Under the pieces are notes generated by a model. That model saw only the letters and a list, made by a program, of their open reading frames with translations. It made no database searches and was not told where the DNA came from. From assembly GCF_918797505.1 (NCBI RefSeq), contig NC_092795.1, forward strand, positions 18,773,131 through 18,837,130: 64,000 nucleotides of DNA. Reading direction: 5' to 3'. The position numbers and the translations under genes were made by a program. Positions 33,348-46,985 of this stretch are shown here, in pieces. This DNA is from Bemisia tabaci (Eukaryota > Arthropoda > Insecta > Hemiptera > Aleyrodidae). Numbering within the stretch: the first letter of the stretch is position 1; each line of letters opens with the position of its first letter.

Positions 33348-34274
33348 TTTGATCCTAAGAAAATCCATAAGAATTCAATGCTAGATTTCTAGTTGTATTA
33401 ACCGTGCATCTATTGGGCGCATGGTCGATTATAGAAAAACAGTTTTTAGCCGTAGCCACTATCATCCTTTTTCTCAAAGACGGCAATTTGCGCTTCACGA
33501 ACTGACAAACGAATAATGAAACGCTGGTAAACTCATTATCATTACTGTCTCCTCAACATTTCCAGACGTTGGATCAAGGGATTAGTTCTCATCGGTTAAT
33601 TTCATCAGACCCCCTTCCCCTTCCCCGACCACCACCAGAGCTCTCCAGGATAAAGCTGTTTTTAAAACGAGAAAATCACGACGAAGATTTTCTGATAAGG
33701 GAAGGAAATTTCGGTTGACAGCTGCTCCATCACGTACAGTGCTGTGCTCGTACCAATTTCCTCTCCTAATTGTCAGATAGGATTAGAGGTAACCACCTTT
33801 ACATCATTTTAAAATGTATTTTTCATTTCTAATTATTAGACCAATTTTTTCTGACAAGTTGACAAATATCCCCATTTCCATACGAATGGAGACATCAATA
33901 TTATTTACAAGGCATTACTCATTGAAGGGACTTACTTCATTACTGTATCCAGTTTTTACCTTTGGTTTATCTCTGGTATTAAAAGTTATACGAGGGCTCG
34001 GATGTTTTTAAGTGTGTGTGTTCTATCTCATGAGGAAAAATTAGCGGAGGACACATTTCTTGTGCTGTAAATTATTCATTAAAGGTTCCTTTCTTTCAAA
34101 TTTGTTCCGGTTCATGTTCACAGAATATGATAAAACAACTTTCTTGAGAGGTCTAAATTTCAAAAATTTTCAGGAGAGGTCCCACGGACGCCTCGTCATA
34201 TGTTCTCAAAACCCTATCCGACTTCGTAAGCACGAGGGGCTGAAGACATGCGAGAAGAGTTGGGAGGCTTATAC

Positions 34275-34527
34275 TGCCGTGTTGAGGAAGAACGCCGTAT
34301 GAACCATCAGGGGTTGCCAAATTTTCTTTGATGAAACACGAATTTCCTGATAAATTTATGAGCATTTTCCTTCCAATTCTGAGATAATTTTGTTCGCATT
34401 TTCACCTGCAGTTTCTGAAAATGTCAAGCACTAATATTCATAGCTATTCTCAAAAATAAACATTTTATTGGAGGCACTTTGATAACTCTCGAATGTTCGT
34501 AGGTATGGCGTTCTTCCTTGGTACGAC
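34275..34527. repeat. R1 MITE copy
   Basis: Left TGCCGTGTTGAGGAAGAACG. Right end TGGCGTTCTTCCTTGGTACG, slightly diverged. Confidence 0.8.
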
Positions 34528-34949
34528 GATTGCAAACGGATGCTAGCCTTTTAATTTAGATCCTAAAACATTGAGAAATACTCATTTTAGCTGACCGGTT
34601 GTATCTCTAAAGAATTGCGAGCAGTTGAAGTTCGCTGATTGAAGTCGCTAAAATGGAAAAGCTTGACCATTGTGTGCCCATCAAACGGACTATGCACTAC
34701 ATTAGTGACCTAAGTATTGTTAATTGCTTCAAAAACTATTCTCAGACTTAAAAGATTACTTTTGCAATGTACTGAAATTGAAAACATAGGTGAAGGTTAA
34801 ACAATAAGCCTTATAATATCCTTATTACGGTGTACCCTCCGGCCAGTGCAGAGTAGGCAATTTGCACGTCAGTTAACATGTGTAAAACGGTGTAACGTTG
34901 GAAGTATTTCTCCGATGTCGAAGGTGCTACTTGGAGAACGCGCGAACGC

Positions 34950-35175
34950 GCTAACGCGCTTTACAAGTAGACTGGGTACGAATAATTAGGCAATGTGATA
35001 CACGTTTCCTCCTCAAAATTTCATGGAGAATACGATTCGCGCGACAAAAATTACCAAAATCAACCTCTAACTAGGATATGAGCGTTTGAATTGTTCATTG
35101 GTTACGGGAAAGAATTGCCCGGTCACAAGAAACGCAATACTCTACGTGAGTCAAATCGCGCACTACAACGGTTTA
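34950..35175. repeat. R11 fragment
   Basis: Aligns with the first half of 31849-32399 (GGGTACGAATAATTAGGCAA, CCAAAATCAACCTCTAAC, GCCCGGTCACAAGAAACGCA, GAGTCAAATCGCGCACTACA). The second half is absent. Confidence 0.72.
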
Positions 35176-35773
35176 TCGGATTGCAACGGATAGCAGGACG
35201 ATTCCGCTTAAATTGGTCCGATTCTCAGTGCATTCCAGTTTCCTGTTTTCCGCGCAAAAATTTCAAAAGAAAAATCAATTCACAGCGGTTTTATTTTAAT
35301 CGTTTTCAACGATACCACCCTTTTGTGTGTTAAATTACTGTATTTGCGTTGTGCATTGGGATGCATTTAAAGTAATTCATAGGACCTCGTTCGTTGTTTC
35401 TGGACGTATTTCTTTGATGTGCGCGCTTCGTTTGCTCGGCTGGTTTACCTTTTCATTTCATCGAATCAAGACCGTGATTCCATCGATGAATCCGCAAGTT
35501 CGGGGAAGGAAAAAAAAGCGCAGAGGCCGCCTCGTTTAGATTTTCCGCCCCATTTACGTCGCGGACTGTGTCCGGAAAAAACTGTCACCCCGTCGGCTCG
35601 CCCCCCTTCCAGTCAACCTCATCCCTGTCCCATTTTCTCTCCTCATTCCGCGCTCGTCGGTTCGCTTTTTAGTGGCCCGGTCAATTTCACAGATGAGCTC
35701 GTTTTTGTCCTTTATTATTCGTTGCTCCTTCAAAATTATGATTCTCCGACAAATCGTTCCTCTATAGTTGATC

Positions 35774-35938
35774 CAGTGGCGTGGCGTGCTTTGTGACAAA
35801 TCGATTGGTATGCCATTTAAACCTTTGAAAAAGGATCGATAAACAGGGTGTTTGCAGCGAACACCTTAATAATCGATTCTTTACCATAGGTTTAAATGGC
35901 AGAACAATCGATGCATCGCAATTCACGCCACGCCACTA
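35774..35938. repeat. R10 hAT-like MITE, intact, 8-bp target duplication
   Basis: Starts CAGTGGCGTGGCGTGCTTTG and ends CACGCCACGCCACTA (last base changed from G). AGTTGATC lies at 35766-35773 and 35939-35946. 165 bp with an AATCGAT-rich interior. Other copies are at 16572 and 50706. Confidence 0.9.
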
Positions 35939-38070
35939 AGTTGATCGTATAGTTTTCATGCACTCGCGGCTTTTTCTTCCTGCAGATTTTGTTTTCACTT
36001 TTGTTTTCGCTCCGCATGTCATGTGTATAAACTTTTTACCTTCCCATTTTCTCATGTTCCGTTCTGAGGATCTACAGAGCCGATTGCCAGGACTTTCGCG
36101 ACTGTCAACAGGTAATGACCTTGAAGCGAGCTTCCCGTCGCTGTTTTTTAATTTTTATGAAATATGACTCGGGTATTTTTTGGAAAAAGTGATGAAATTA
36201 TGAACTTTCCCATCGAAACAATGTAAATGATCATTTTGTGTCATAGTTGGTTTTAGAGATCTACTGGGGAGATTTTCATGATTATTACGGCTACTGGCAG
36301 ATATATTTTACCTATATCAGTTCAGACCTGTATACATTTATTCAGTTGATCGAACTATTTTTTTACAGTCATAGTATTGCAAGATTTTCGCCTTTTACGG
36401 AGCTTTCCTTCCTGAAGATTTCTGAATACGTTGTTCATCAATCATCATCAGACAAAAATTAGGGACTAACGAAAATCACACATCCACCAAAGGAGGCTGA
36501 TGACCGAATTCTCTAAAATATGTTGGTCTGTGTTTTTTTTTTGTATAGATATTTAACTTATGAGGACTCATTTTACATGTTGAATCCCAGAAAAAACATA
36601 TCTTGGATAACATTTTTATCAAATAAATTATTCGTTGTAGCTTCTTTTTGTGCTAATGCGGAAGCTCAAGTCTCAAAATTAATTCAACAGCAAGAGCCTC
36701 GAACAGAACGGATATGAAAGGTCCATACCAATTGTGTTTTCTCAAATCCAAAATGTTTCATTGCAATTCCCAACCCGTCATAACTTCTTTAGGGTTTGGT
36801 ATTTTTCGCAATATTTTGTGCACAAATGTTGGCAAACACTCCTCTTAAGAATGGTTTATATTTTTGAGTTTTTTTCTCCTTCAAACCACCGTTCCGTTTC
36901 CCGCAAACGGTCACAAATTGAGACAAGGCAAATATGCTAAATATTTGTTAAATTTGATCATTATGGAAAAGGCGAGACATTAGAATACGAAATAGCAGCA
37001 ATCACCAGCTCTCCCGAGGGTTGAGCATGAATTATGTATCAACAGCAACAGCAGTGGCGGAGTGAATCGATATCAAGAGGTCATGCGCTGGTTTTGAGAA
37101 ATGCAGACCCAACGCAGAATAATATTTCTTAAGACGGGATTTTGCGAGGGGTTAGACGGGGAATGCGAAATTCCAGCCCAGACTCATAAAGCAACGCTTT
37201 CTTGCCGAGCAACAGTACTCTGGCAAATTGACGAGTTACGATTCTTCGTGCACGTAAATTGGACGCCGCCCCCGCGAAATAATGGATGCAGGGCTGATGC
37301 CAAACGGAGCGTAGCTAAAAGAAAAAAATGAATTTACACCCCTGAAACAATGTTGGGTTTCGCTTGGTATGTTAAAATTAAAAGTAAAATGTTAAAATAT
37401 AGACATGTGTTTCGACAACGTTCTACAGCAAATCGGGCTCTCCGTCAACATTCGTTATTTTATTGAATATTGTCGGTAGAAGAGGTCAGGGCTTGTGGTG
37501 GCGTAGTTCAGAACATTTAGGTTGGTGGCGGTGAAATAGCGTGGAAACAACATAGGTAAAGCCAAATTCAGCCCTATGACCACGCGTTTTAGAGGATTTT
37601 GCGGAGAGTGACGACAATAGTGTCGCGGAGTGACCAACATTCTGGTTCTGGTCAGCGACTCTCGGAAGAATTTACGGATTTTTCTGGTTGATCGAGTGGG
37701 GAAGAGGAAGAGGGTTGCGTTTTTTAGTATGGAGCGACACAAAAGTATGATGTTTTGTATGAACTAACATTTTATCTGTTTTATAAATATTTGTTAATAT
37801 CTCGTTCAGGACAAAGTATCCGAGGTTCCTGTTGCGTAAATCGTTTTCTACGTAAAATTTTGAAGATAAGACCTTATCTAGTGGCCTATTTTATGTAGAT
37901 CTTTTCAAAATGCATACATACATATAAGTCGCTTTATAGCACTCCCTGAAGCTCAACGACACCTAACCGCCACTGCCCTCTGTTGAACCATAACCCTTCT
38001 AGCATTGAGCACCTTAACATCTCTGCTTCAATCCCATCCCTCCAACCTCAACTTTTCCCTACAACTCATC

Positions 38071-38318
38071 CACTGGAAAAAAAAAAAAAAAAAAAAAAAA
38101 AAAAACATATTGGATCTAGAGTCCAGACTCTTAAAAACATCGACAAGAAAAAGTAATCTTGATTCAATCGGATTTTTGCTTAAATCAAGAACCCAGCCTC
38201 TTAATTTGAGCGGATTTCCTTTTGATTTAAGCTTAAATCTGATTGAATCAAGAGTATTTTTTCTTGTCAATGTTTTCAAGAGTCTGGACTCTAGATCCAG
38301 TGTGTTTTTTTTTCAGTG
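38071..38318. repeat. R4 MITE copy with A29 tract
   Basis: Starts CACTGG followed by 29 As (38077-38105), then CATATTGGATCTAGAGTCC. Ends complementary, closing TTTCAGTG. Closely matches 8628-8855 and 25554-25837. Confidence 0.88.
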
Positions 38319-38694
38319 TCCCTTCAACTTTCAAAATTCTCAAAAATTATCAATTTTGTTTGTCTGGCAACGGTGCATCCCCATTCCTGCTAACGGGGGT
38401 GGGGTCCGGTCGCTGGAAGCCACAGCGAGCTGCCGACCGCGAGAGCGGACTGCACAGGCCATTAACTTAGCTCCGGCCGACGAGCAGGCTACAAGCTCCG
38501 TACTGCGAGACTGCGACCGGCGAAGTAATTAAAATTGAATCACCCTAATAGATTATTAGTGCACCCGTTGTCCGGTCCGGTCCTGTCCTGTCTTCGCCGG
38601 ACCAAGGCCGAAGAAAGCCCGCAAGTCTACGCGGAGCGCCCTCGTGAACGCATGGAATCGACTTTCCACACGCTGTCCGGCTTCGCGCGTCGTC

Positions 38695-39435
38695 GCACAA
38701 TGGATCGAGTCAATGGAGATGTTGCATGTGTGAGGGATTTGCAATTTGACCATTGATTCTTAAGTAAAAGTTCGCGAGAAACACGATGGTGCCACTGGTT
38801 TTCTCTAAAATCATATCCCAAGCTCAAAGAAAGCTCTTAAAGTGAGGCCAAAATGGAGGGGATATCCCACCCTACCCTGAGAGTTCACCTCTACATCAAA
38901 ACAAAACTCTCCATGCAAAGATAGGGAGCAAATACATTAGCAGTGATGCCGTGTTTTCAGTTTTGGAGTCCCCAAATAAAGTGGCAACCCTGCCAATGTA
39001 TTTGCTCCCTATATTTGCATGGAGAGTTTGTCTTGATGTAGAGGTGGACTCTCGGGGTAGGGTGGGATATCCCCTCCATTTTGGCCTCACTTTGAGAGCT
39101 TTTTTTGAGCTTGGGAGTTGATTTCAGAGAAAACCAGTGGCACTATCGTGTTTCTTGCGAACTTTTACACAAGAATCAATGGTCAAATCGCAAATTCCTC
39201 ACACATGCAACATCTCCATTGGTGAGGTCGGACAAAATTTGGAAACTTTAAACGCTCATAACTCCTTTCATACATGACTTTGAGGTTCCAAAAGTGGTTC
39301 CGTTGGTTTTCTCGTGAAATTTTCTTCCTGACGCACCCGTCGAAGTCTAAAATGTGACGAAATAAACATCAAAATTTGCAGTTTTAGTAAAAAAAATTTG
39401 TGTCCGACCTCTCTAGTTGACTCGGTCTACTGTGC
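38695..39435. repeat. R2 MITE split by a nested fold-back
   Basis: The R2 left end CGCACAATGGATCGAGTCA at 38695 and the R2 body and right end from about 39222 (GAGGTCGGACAAAATTTGG to CTCGGTCTACTGTGCG) are the two parts of one R2 copy. The fold-back at 38713-39219 lies between them, about 15 bp inside the R2 terminus. Confidence 0.82.
38713..39219. repeat. Fold-back MITE, copy 2 (nested in R2)
   Basis: Starts ATGGAGATGTTGCATGTGTG and ends with the complement closing CATCTCCAT. The arms of about 220 bp match each other and copy 1 at 1-497 (CAAAATGGAGGGGATATCCC, CTACATCAAAAC, CCATGCAAAGATAGGGAGC). Confidence 0.88.
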
Positions 39436-40699
39436 GTCGCTGCGAATTTCGTCGTTTCTCGGACGAAGGAACGTAACTTCATTCCGAGGTTGCGAAATTG
39501 CCAGAAACAATTTAAGTTTTCTACGGAGATATGACTCTGCCATATACCTGAAACTCTAAATATTTTGATGTTGCGCAATACCCAACGATAAATCGTTTAG
39601 TTCAATGTTGTTGGTGAAGTTAGAAGAGCACTTCTCTCTTTTGCCGCATTTTTTTCTTATGTTCTTTTTTTTATATTTGCCCGAAAGCATATGCTCTCAG
39701 CCGTATCTGCATGAATTTTACCGAGAAAAGTCTCGAAAAAAGTAAGGTACGTTACGAGGGATTTCGACCAATACCTATTGATAATCGGCCGGTGATAATT
39801 GTCATTGAAAACAGTAGAGTGTGACAGAAAATTAGGAATTAAAAGAGGCTTTTGTTCTGTTGTTGAATTGAACGGACATTTACGCAATGCTGTTTTGAAT
39901 GTGCGTTATAAATGCTAGAAAAAAAGCCATCATCATATGCCTAATTGGAAAGAAACACAAAGATGAAGCATGATTATGGATCATGCTATGAATTAAAAAT
40001 TGAGTTCATTCAACATATGTGTCGACGTGAACTGACTCCTAATCAAAGAAGAGATCATGTTCTCGATGAGAGTGCAGTTTAGGAATTTAAAGGTAAGGGA
40101 AAGTATATCGGTATATCGATGTCGAGTATATCGACACCGTTATATTGATTAAATCCATGTGATAAGATATAGCCTCTTAGCACACGTCGACTGTTGGCGA
40201 AACGTCCCGATCGCACTGCTGATATTGAACAGCACGCGTCACTGAGAACTGAGGAAAGCTAGCGCGCCTTCAACTGTTCATACCTGCAACCGGGACATCC
40301 ACTGAGTATTAATAGTTGTATCAAGGAGCTGTGACCTATGTCGCGTCGGGTTGCGTTGAGTTAATACAGGAGGTACCTAGTTCAGAGCGTACTTCATTTA
40401 GAATCATGTGTGACTTTAGAGCCGCACATGATTGCGCGTGATTTTAGAACTCTTCAATCGAGCGAATAATTTTGGGTGCTCTCCTTGGCATTTTAGACGC
40501 AGCCTTTGAGGGAAAATGAAATTTTTTGCACTCTATGCCCCTCTCCTTATAAAAATTACATGCGCCTCTCGTTGAACTATTTCTGTTATTAGTGAAGCTT
40601 ATTTATTTATTTATTTATCTATTTACAGTTCCTACGGGACAATCCAAGCCCATTTGCTAAACATTACAACGATACAATGAAACAACAAGATGGCAATAA

Positions 40700-40703
<4 letters not shown>

Positions 40704-40766
<63 letters not shown>
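40704..40766. repeat. 63-nt pure poly-A tract
   Basis: Sixty-three consecutive As after GGTT, followed by TAGAAAAAAC. A TTTA-rich stretch precedes at 40598-40625. Unlike the R4 A tracts, I see no MITE ends around it. A retroposon tail is possible, but no target duplication was found. Confidence 0.9.
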
Positions 40767-40768
<2 letters not shown>

Positions 40769-42798
40769 GAAAAAACAATGGTTCAATAATAAAGTAGGTA
40801 ACAAGATTATAAAATTTGATAAAATGATTATAAAATTCATAGATATATAGAATTCAGACATAATTTCAAATAACTAATTAATTAGGATCAGTAAGGAATG
40901 TCCTCCTTGAGAATGTCCTCCTTTTAAAGAGATCATATTAAAATATTTTAACAGGATTATGTGGAATTAAGCTGGTATGAAAGCATGAATCTATTTTTTA
41001 TTAACGTCCGATTCATTGAAATGATAAGACTCTTTCTGGAAGAATCTTTTTTATCAAGGAGGTTGGACTCGCGTCCATATTTTGTGGAATGCCTATAATT
41101 TCTAAAAAATCTTCACAAGAGCATGATTTTAGAATTTCACCGGCTACATGTCTTATACAGCGTTGCCGTATTCGGTAAAAATGAGATTTTTCATCAAGAA
41201 TCCTCGGTGGACGGAGGTAGATTTCCGTGTGGGGTAGTATCATTGTCAAGTTGGGCCATAACTGCGAACTTGAAGAACTAATGAGAACAATATATTGTAT
41301 TTTTTTTAATAATAGCAAGCAAATCAATTCACTTTTGTGCCCTAAAGAGACTATAATGCATTGACCATTTTGAGCCCCGCGCCTGACAGGTAGAATCTTT
41401 GAATCGCCATGTATGTCCAAAAATTACGTCTTTTTAATCTAAACATTCAAACTGCTTCACGTATTTGAACTTTCCTACGGCTAAAATCTTTGTAAATTAC
41501 GAGTCATGGCAATAGCGTCTATAAAATCAGTTTCACGTATTTGGGATTAAAGTAACCTTTTCTAATAGACGGCCGTGAATATTTTCCTAATTTTACGATC
41601 GAAACGTCTTATAACTAGACTTTATTTGTCAAAATTGTGTAGGAAAACACAGGAATAGTTGTCAACTGGAGTCCTTTGTCATTATTTTTGAATTTTTTTG
41701 AAAATTTTTGAATCGGCAACAATGATTTCCCTTTTTGCAGCCGTTTACCTCCTCCTGTGGTAGTTGTAGCTTCATGCATATTCATCCAATTTTTCGGTCT
41801 CACGGTTTGCGCGTTGCGCTAAAAAATTATGTAGAGTCGGGTGAAGCCGAGTAATGAACCTGCAAGAGGTCTTGTTTTCTTAATCGCGACTGCCGAGCAT
41901 TTATGTGCAGGTCTTCGGTGTTTATAGAGGAAATATTATTTTACGGCCATGCTAATAAACTAGAAAATTAGTCAGGAAAAGTTTGCATACGAGTTTGCAA
42001 GACGCTACGCCGCAATTCTATTGCCTTTAATTCTCAAATAAAAACGGTGATGTTTTATGCTTCACACATGGAAAAATGGTACGTCTCATTTTTACTATTA
42101 TGTTTCATTTTGAGCAAGAACATGAAATGCTAAGTTCGCCGAGAACATGTTCTTGCGAATTTTTAATGCGCTTTTGACTAAGGATTCTTGAAATTAAACT
42201 GGAAAAAAGTCGAGGTTTATTTTTACACATCTAGTCGCTGGCCGGTAAAAAAAAAAAAAAACTAAAAAAGCGTATGTTTCGGTTGGTTTCAAAATCGAAA
42301 AAGTCAATAGTGAAAATCGAAAACATGTATCTCAATTTGCAACTTTGCAGATTTCCCATTTTAATTACTTTTTTAATAGGAAACCGGGAAATACTTTTTA
42401 TTTAATTTTCACGGATTTTTTTCCCCTCCTCGCGCATGTGGCAATTTCGAACAATGAGATTCATTCATCGGTAAAAAAACAAATCAACACCACTGACTTT
42501 GGAACGTCACAGTTGTTGCAGTACGCGTTTTAAAACTTTTACGCATCGAGATGTTTGCAGTCTGAAACCATCGCAACCGTGTCTCCTTTTCAAAACTCCC
42601 GACGTCAATGGAATCAGTGCGCACGGAAGGAATTAATTTTCTTTCGCCCATCCCCAAATCTACGCGAAAACTTTCGCGCGCAGGGATCAGCGATTCAACT
42701 TTCAGGAGATTTCAGCGGCGATTTTGAAACACTGTAATGGAAGTACAAGGTTTTTTTTGTCTCACCGTCCATTTGCTTTTACTGAAAAATTAACTTAC

Positions 42799-43058
42799 CT
42801 AGGAGGTTGAACAATCGGCTGGCTGGGTGGCAGGGGTGGTGGCGGCGGGGGTGGCGGTGGGAGGGGGGAGTGCGCCGGACACGGGGGGCACGGGGTGCAG
42901 GACTCGAGTCTGACACCACCACCCCCCGCGCTCCCCCCTCCGTGGAGGTACTCGGAGCTGTAACTCATGAAGTGAGGCTTTCTCTTGGATCGACGGGGAT
43001 AACTGTCGTAGCCACTTCCCGAGAAGTCCTCCGAACAGACAGAATGCACCGGCCGTTC
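42799..43058 (-). CDS. Exon 4 in this window: Gly/Pro-rich segment with nine-proline run
   Basis: A 260-bp exon with acceptor GGCATTTTCCAG and donor GTAAGT. It enters in phase 0 and leaves AG, completed by G at 21421 to give Arg. It encodes 86 whole codons: ERPVHSVCSEDFSGSGYDSY, a basic patch (PRRSKRKPHF), MSYSSEYLHGGG, a glycine stretch, a Cys/Pro stretch (CTPCPPCPAHSP), then LPPPPPPPPPLPPSQPIVQP. The proline run is the kind of ligand bound by SH3, WW, EVH1 or profilin domains. PRRSKRK could be a nuclear-localisation or membrane-proximal basic motif. These readings are inference. GC content is far above the flanks. Other frames are open here only because of the composition. No family recognised. 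Confidence 0.87.
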
Positions 43059-43099
43059 CTGGAAAATGCCGAAGTCTTTGGTTAGATTTTCCACGAAAA

Positions 43100-43653
43100 T
43101 GGACCACTACACATGGTACGAATTTAAGCATTCTGATACATGTTTCTTAATCAAATTTTTACGTAAAGCACGATGCACACAACGAAAATTACCGAAATCC
43201 ACTCCTAACGAAGATATTTAATGATTCTTGATGCGTGAATTCAAACCACCCGCTCATGAAAACTCAATGCTCTACGTGCTTCACATCGCGCGCTAAACGT
43301 TATCATGAACGTCTCTGCGATGAAAGAATCTGGCAACCTCAATCTTGACGCTTTGGCTCAGCTATAGCAAATTACTTATAGTCTGAAAAACACATGGTGG
43401 GAAATGAACATTGCTCGATTGAGAAGCTTGCTGAAACCGTTGTAGTGCACGATTTGACGATTTGATTTAGAGCTTTGAGTTTCTTGTGAGCGGACAGTTC
43501 AAGTTCCTCGTAACCAATGTGAAATAAAAACGTTAATATCTTCGTTAGGAGTTGGTTTCAGTAATTTTCGTTGTGTGAATCGTTTTTTACGTGAAATTCT
43601 GGTTAAGAATCATGTATCAGATTGCTTAAATTCGTACCGTGTCCAGTGGTCCA
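43100..43653. repeat. R11 element, copy 2, next to an exon acceptor
   Basis: Ends are TGGACCACTACACATGGTAC and TACCGTGTCCAGTGGTCCA, complementary with a few differences. The interior matches 31849-32399 in inverse order. The near end lies 41 bp from the exon at 42799-43058, on the acceptor side. Confidence 0.87.
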
Positions 43654-46600
43654 TTGTCACTTTTCTGCAAACGGGCACAAGGCTGATAAACCTTCGTAAA
43701 ATTTGAGATTCAGCAATGGATCAGTCGCGCTGGCCACGGAATCGTGTTTTGATGCTGGATTGTTGTGTATATCAGCCGAAAATAATAAGATCTGTCCTAA
43801 CAGCAACTTTCTACGTTCGATATTAACCCAATTATTGCCCTTTGAAAAGTCAGGTTTTTGACGTCATCCACCTCGGTGGGGACACCCGTGGTTTTTTCCA
43901 CCCTGCTTTAATCCGATTTTCACGTTGAATAACCAGTGCTAATGTGCGTCAAACCAATTGATGAAAGCAACATGAAAGAAACCAAGGGTATCACTACTGC
44001 GATGCGGGTGACGTTAAAAATCCAACTTTTCAAAGGGCGAAAACTGACAAACTCGGCTAAACTGAGCGGAGAAAGTTGTTGTTTGGACAGATCTTATGAT
44101 TTTTACCTAATTTACACGAATCAATCATCAAAACACAATTATGTTACTAGTGCAATTGACCCATTATTATTCTCTTTGAAGCAGCAGGTAAGGAATCATT
44201 CTCGGGAAAAGGACCTTAACCTTGCTGAACAAGATAAAGGTACCTAAAACCATTTTTTTGGAAAGAGGGGGAAAAAAAAGATCGATCTTCAGCGCTGAAT
44301 TCGTAGATGGCATCCGTTTTATTTCATCAATGGCAGATAATCCGGAAAATCTTGAGGAGAAACGTAATTTTCCTGGGAAATGAAGTTTTTAAGAGAGCGG
44401 TGAATGGTAGGAAAAGACGGAGGTAATTTTCGGATTCAGTGGCGTAACATACATTGGAAATACACCGATTGTCTTTTTGAGAACATTTCTCATTTTAACT
44501 GATACGAAATTTTTCCCGATCAAACAGTAGATTCGTCCATAAACTTAAACGCATCGTCCCTCCATTCGTATAATCATCATGGGAATAATAGATGGCATTT
44601 TCGGATATAGCTAAAAATCCAATAACAGGAAACGGTTTCTTTGATTCTTGCGTTCTTTGGGTTGTAGATTTGTGTAATGAAAAATTGAGATATAAATGTC
44701 ACCACACACAAAAATGATTAACAAACAAAACACGGCGGGAAAAACAACCACAAGCAAACAAATCAGGAGTTCCTACAGTTTGAACTTTACATTTCAAATG
44801 TCATAGCTCTGAGAAAAAGCTTTTTGAAGTTTTACCTACCATAATTGGATTTTGCACCCTCTATTGGCAGAAAAACGAACTGAATTGAGCTTAAGTTATT
44901 TCTATGAGGTTCAAAAGAATGCACTCATCGAAAACTCAAATGCCGATTTATCCGCCCGACTTGTCAAAAGCCCCTCTTCTGAAAAATTCATTTCCGCGCC
45001 TAACCGTCTCCCTCCTCGTGCAAAAGGTCAAAAATTGTCAGCATGGTTGAATTTAGCAAACAATGTTTATTTTAGAGACATATTTCATCGCGAGCTCAAG
45101 ACAATGAGAAGCGGCAACTCTGCTTACAAATTCAAAATTAAAGCTCTCATCAATTATTTATCAGGGTTGTTGTTTTTTCAGCTTTTCTAGGGCCAACCAA
45201 GGGAGGGCTGCGTTCATTACTCACGAAGAGACTGCACGTCAAGAGATTTCTCGGAAGTCTTGAGCTCCCTCGGTTAGCGCTCTTTTTCTCATAACCGCGA
45301 GGGCTCCTTCTTTAAAAGACCCTCATATTCTTATTACACTTAAAACAAATGTTGCTCTTTTGATATCTGTAAAAACGATGCGGCGAGATGCGCGCGGCTG
45401 GCAAAATATTATTACGTTTCCTTTTTGCTTTCGCGCTCGCCTTGCGGGAGAAGGAAATCATGCCGTCCCCCTTCCTTTCATAAAAAAAAAAAACCCCTAA
45501 AATTTCACTATGGCTCTGATATTCCTAGTTTTTAAAGCGCTTGATTGTTTTACAAAGTGATTAAAAAAAATAGTCTATTCGAAGTTAAAATTCAATAAAC
45601 AATTTTCAGGGAACATATTTTAACAATGCTGTTCCTTCTTTCCGCTCATCAATTTTTTAGGGTTACAGAGTTTCGTTGATTCAAGAATAATAATTGTACT
45701 TCAAGGTTTTTGGACGAATCGGCGATAATTTCCAATTTGTATTTAGGAGTAGTAATTAATTCCATGTCAGCTCTTATTTCATCGGTTAAGTTATCTATGA
45801 CATCGTCGATAATATTGGTGGGTAATTATGCCTGTCATTGGCGAAGCCACTGATTCGTCAAAGACGGAGCATGTGCTCCTGGGTCAGAATAAATTGGTTT
45901 GAGCTTGGTATAGCTAAAAACTTACTTTTTTTCAGCTTTTTACTTTGATTTTTGCAGTAATGAAGATTTTTCATCCTTATACTACCGTCAGACATTGCAC
46001 TTTATTACGAGAAATAACACAGACACCAAGAGAAAAAATAGAGCAATAAAAATCCTCAAGAAAATACAAGAGAAGGAGTCAAATTAAAACTAATATCCAT
46101 CAAGTTTCATTCAGGTTTGTTTAGAAAGTACCGGAGCCGCTATTTATTCTGCGAGTGACTGTCATACTCTGCGAATTTGTTCCAAGCCATCGTTATACTC
46201 CTTGCACCTGAAATGCTCCAGAAATTATCCCTTCTGTGACAAAATTAAATTTTAACTAGAACGTTTTACATCATTCTCTACTCTCGTTAATCATGAAAAC
46301 TTGCCTCCGCCCTCAATGCCTCACGCTTTCTCCCGCCCCCGCTCTTCCTTCTCATCCCCATCCATCGCTTCCGATTCCCCCCAATCCCCAACCCCTACCC
46401 CCCACCCCCCGCCACGTCACCACTCCGGTTGCTCCTGATAACTCGAGTATTCCGGGCCACAACAGCTGGAGCTGGAAGTTCTCCAGGAGACGCTTCCAGA
46501 GAGGGGAAGGGCGGGGAAGGGGGGTGAATAAACAAAGCAAATATTAATCGAGACAACAAGCCCCAGAAGCGTATTTGCGAGGTATTTGTCATGAACCATC

Positions 46601-46865
46601 CCGTTTGTAGAGAGATGAATTGACTTTCTTTAAGCGGAATTGCTACATCTACCCCGGAGATTGGCTGCAAAATGTCTCGATTGAGGGAAGAATCCTCGAG
46701 GTTGCGCAGAAATTGGCACGTTGAATAATGTGAGACGACGGCTTTTGGCAGATATTATATAGGGCTGTCTCTCCAGATCATGCATCGATATTCGTGCGGT
46801 TGAAAACGTAAGCCGACCATCCCTGTCCTTTGAACTGCAGGTGTACTTGAGCATTTTTACTCTTG

Positions 46866-46985
46866 ATGATTATGATATATTCATATATCATGATTATATG
46901 AATATATCATGATTATATGAATATATCATGATGATATTAATATATCATGATTATATTAATATATCATGATTATATTAATATAATC
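46866..46985. repeat. AT minisatellite, ~20-bp unit
   Basis: About five copies of a unit near ATATATCATGATTATATGA (later copies with ATTA in place of ATGA). Each unit is itself nearly palindromic (ATATATCATGAT). Confidence 0.85.

Larger units (their letters stand above)
21422..42798 (-). other. Intron 4 (21,377 bp)
   Basis: The largest intron. It holds the 1.34-kb palindrome, at least two fold-backs, many MITEs and long poly-A tracts. Unique-looking stretches with no recognised feature are 22035-23395 (poly-T near 22610-22650), 24750-25270, 25840-26615, 27240-28065, 29420-29825, 30270-30915, 31175-31845, 32400-33205, 33350-34270, 35180-35770, 35945-38065 (a weak R11 fragment near 37800-37880), 38320-38690, 39440-40700 and 40770-42795. 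Several carry ORFs of 60-125 codons, none with a recognisable protein or splice context. A nested gene is not excluded. Confidence 0.75.

Noticed and set aside
43936..45190. Plus-strand frames of 103 and 112 codons as possible nested genes
   Set aside because: No recognisable motif, no splice-consistent partner and no promoter-like context. Lengths are within chance for this AT content.
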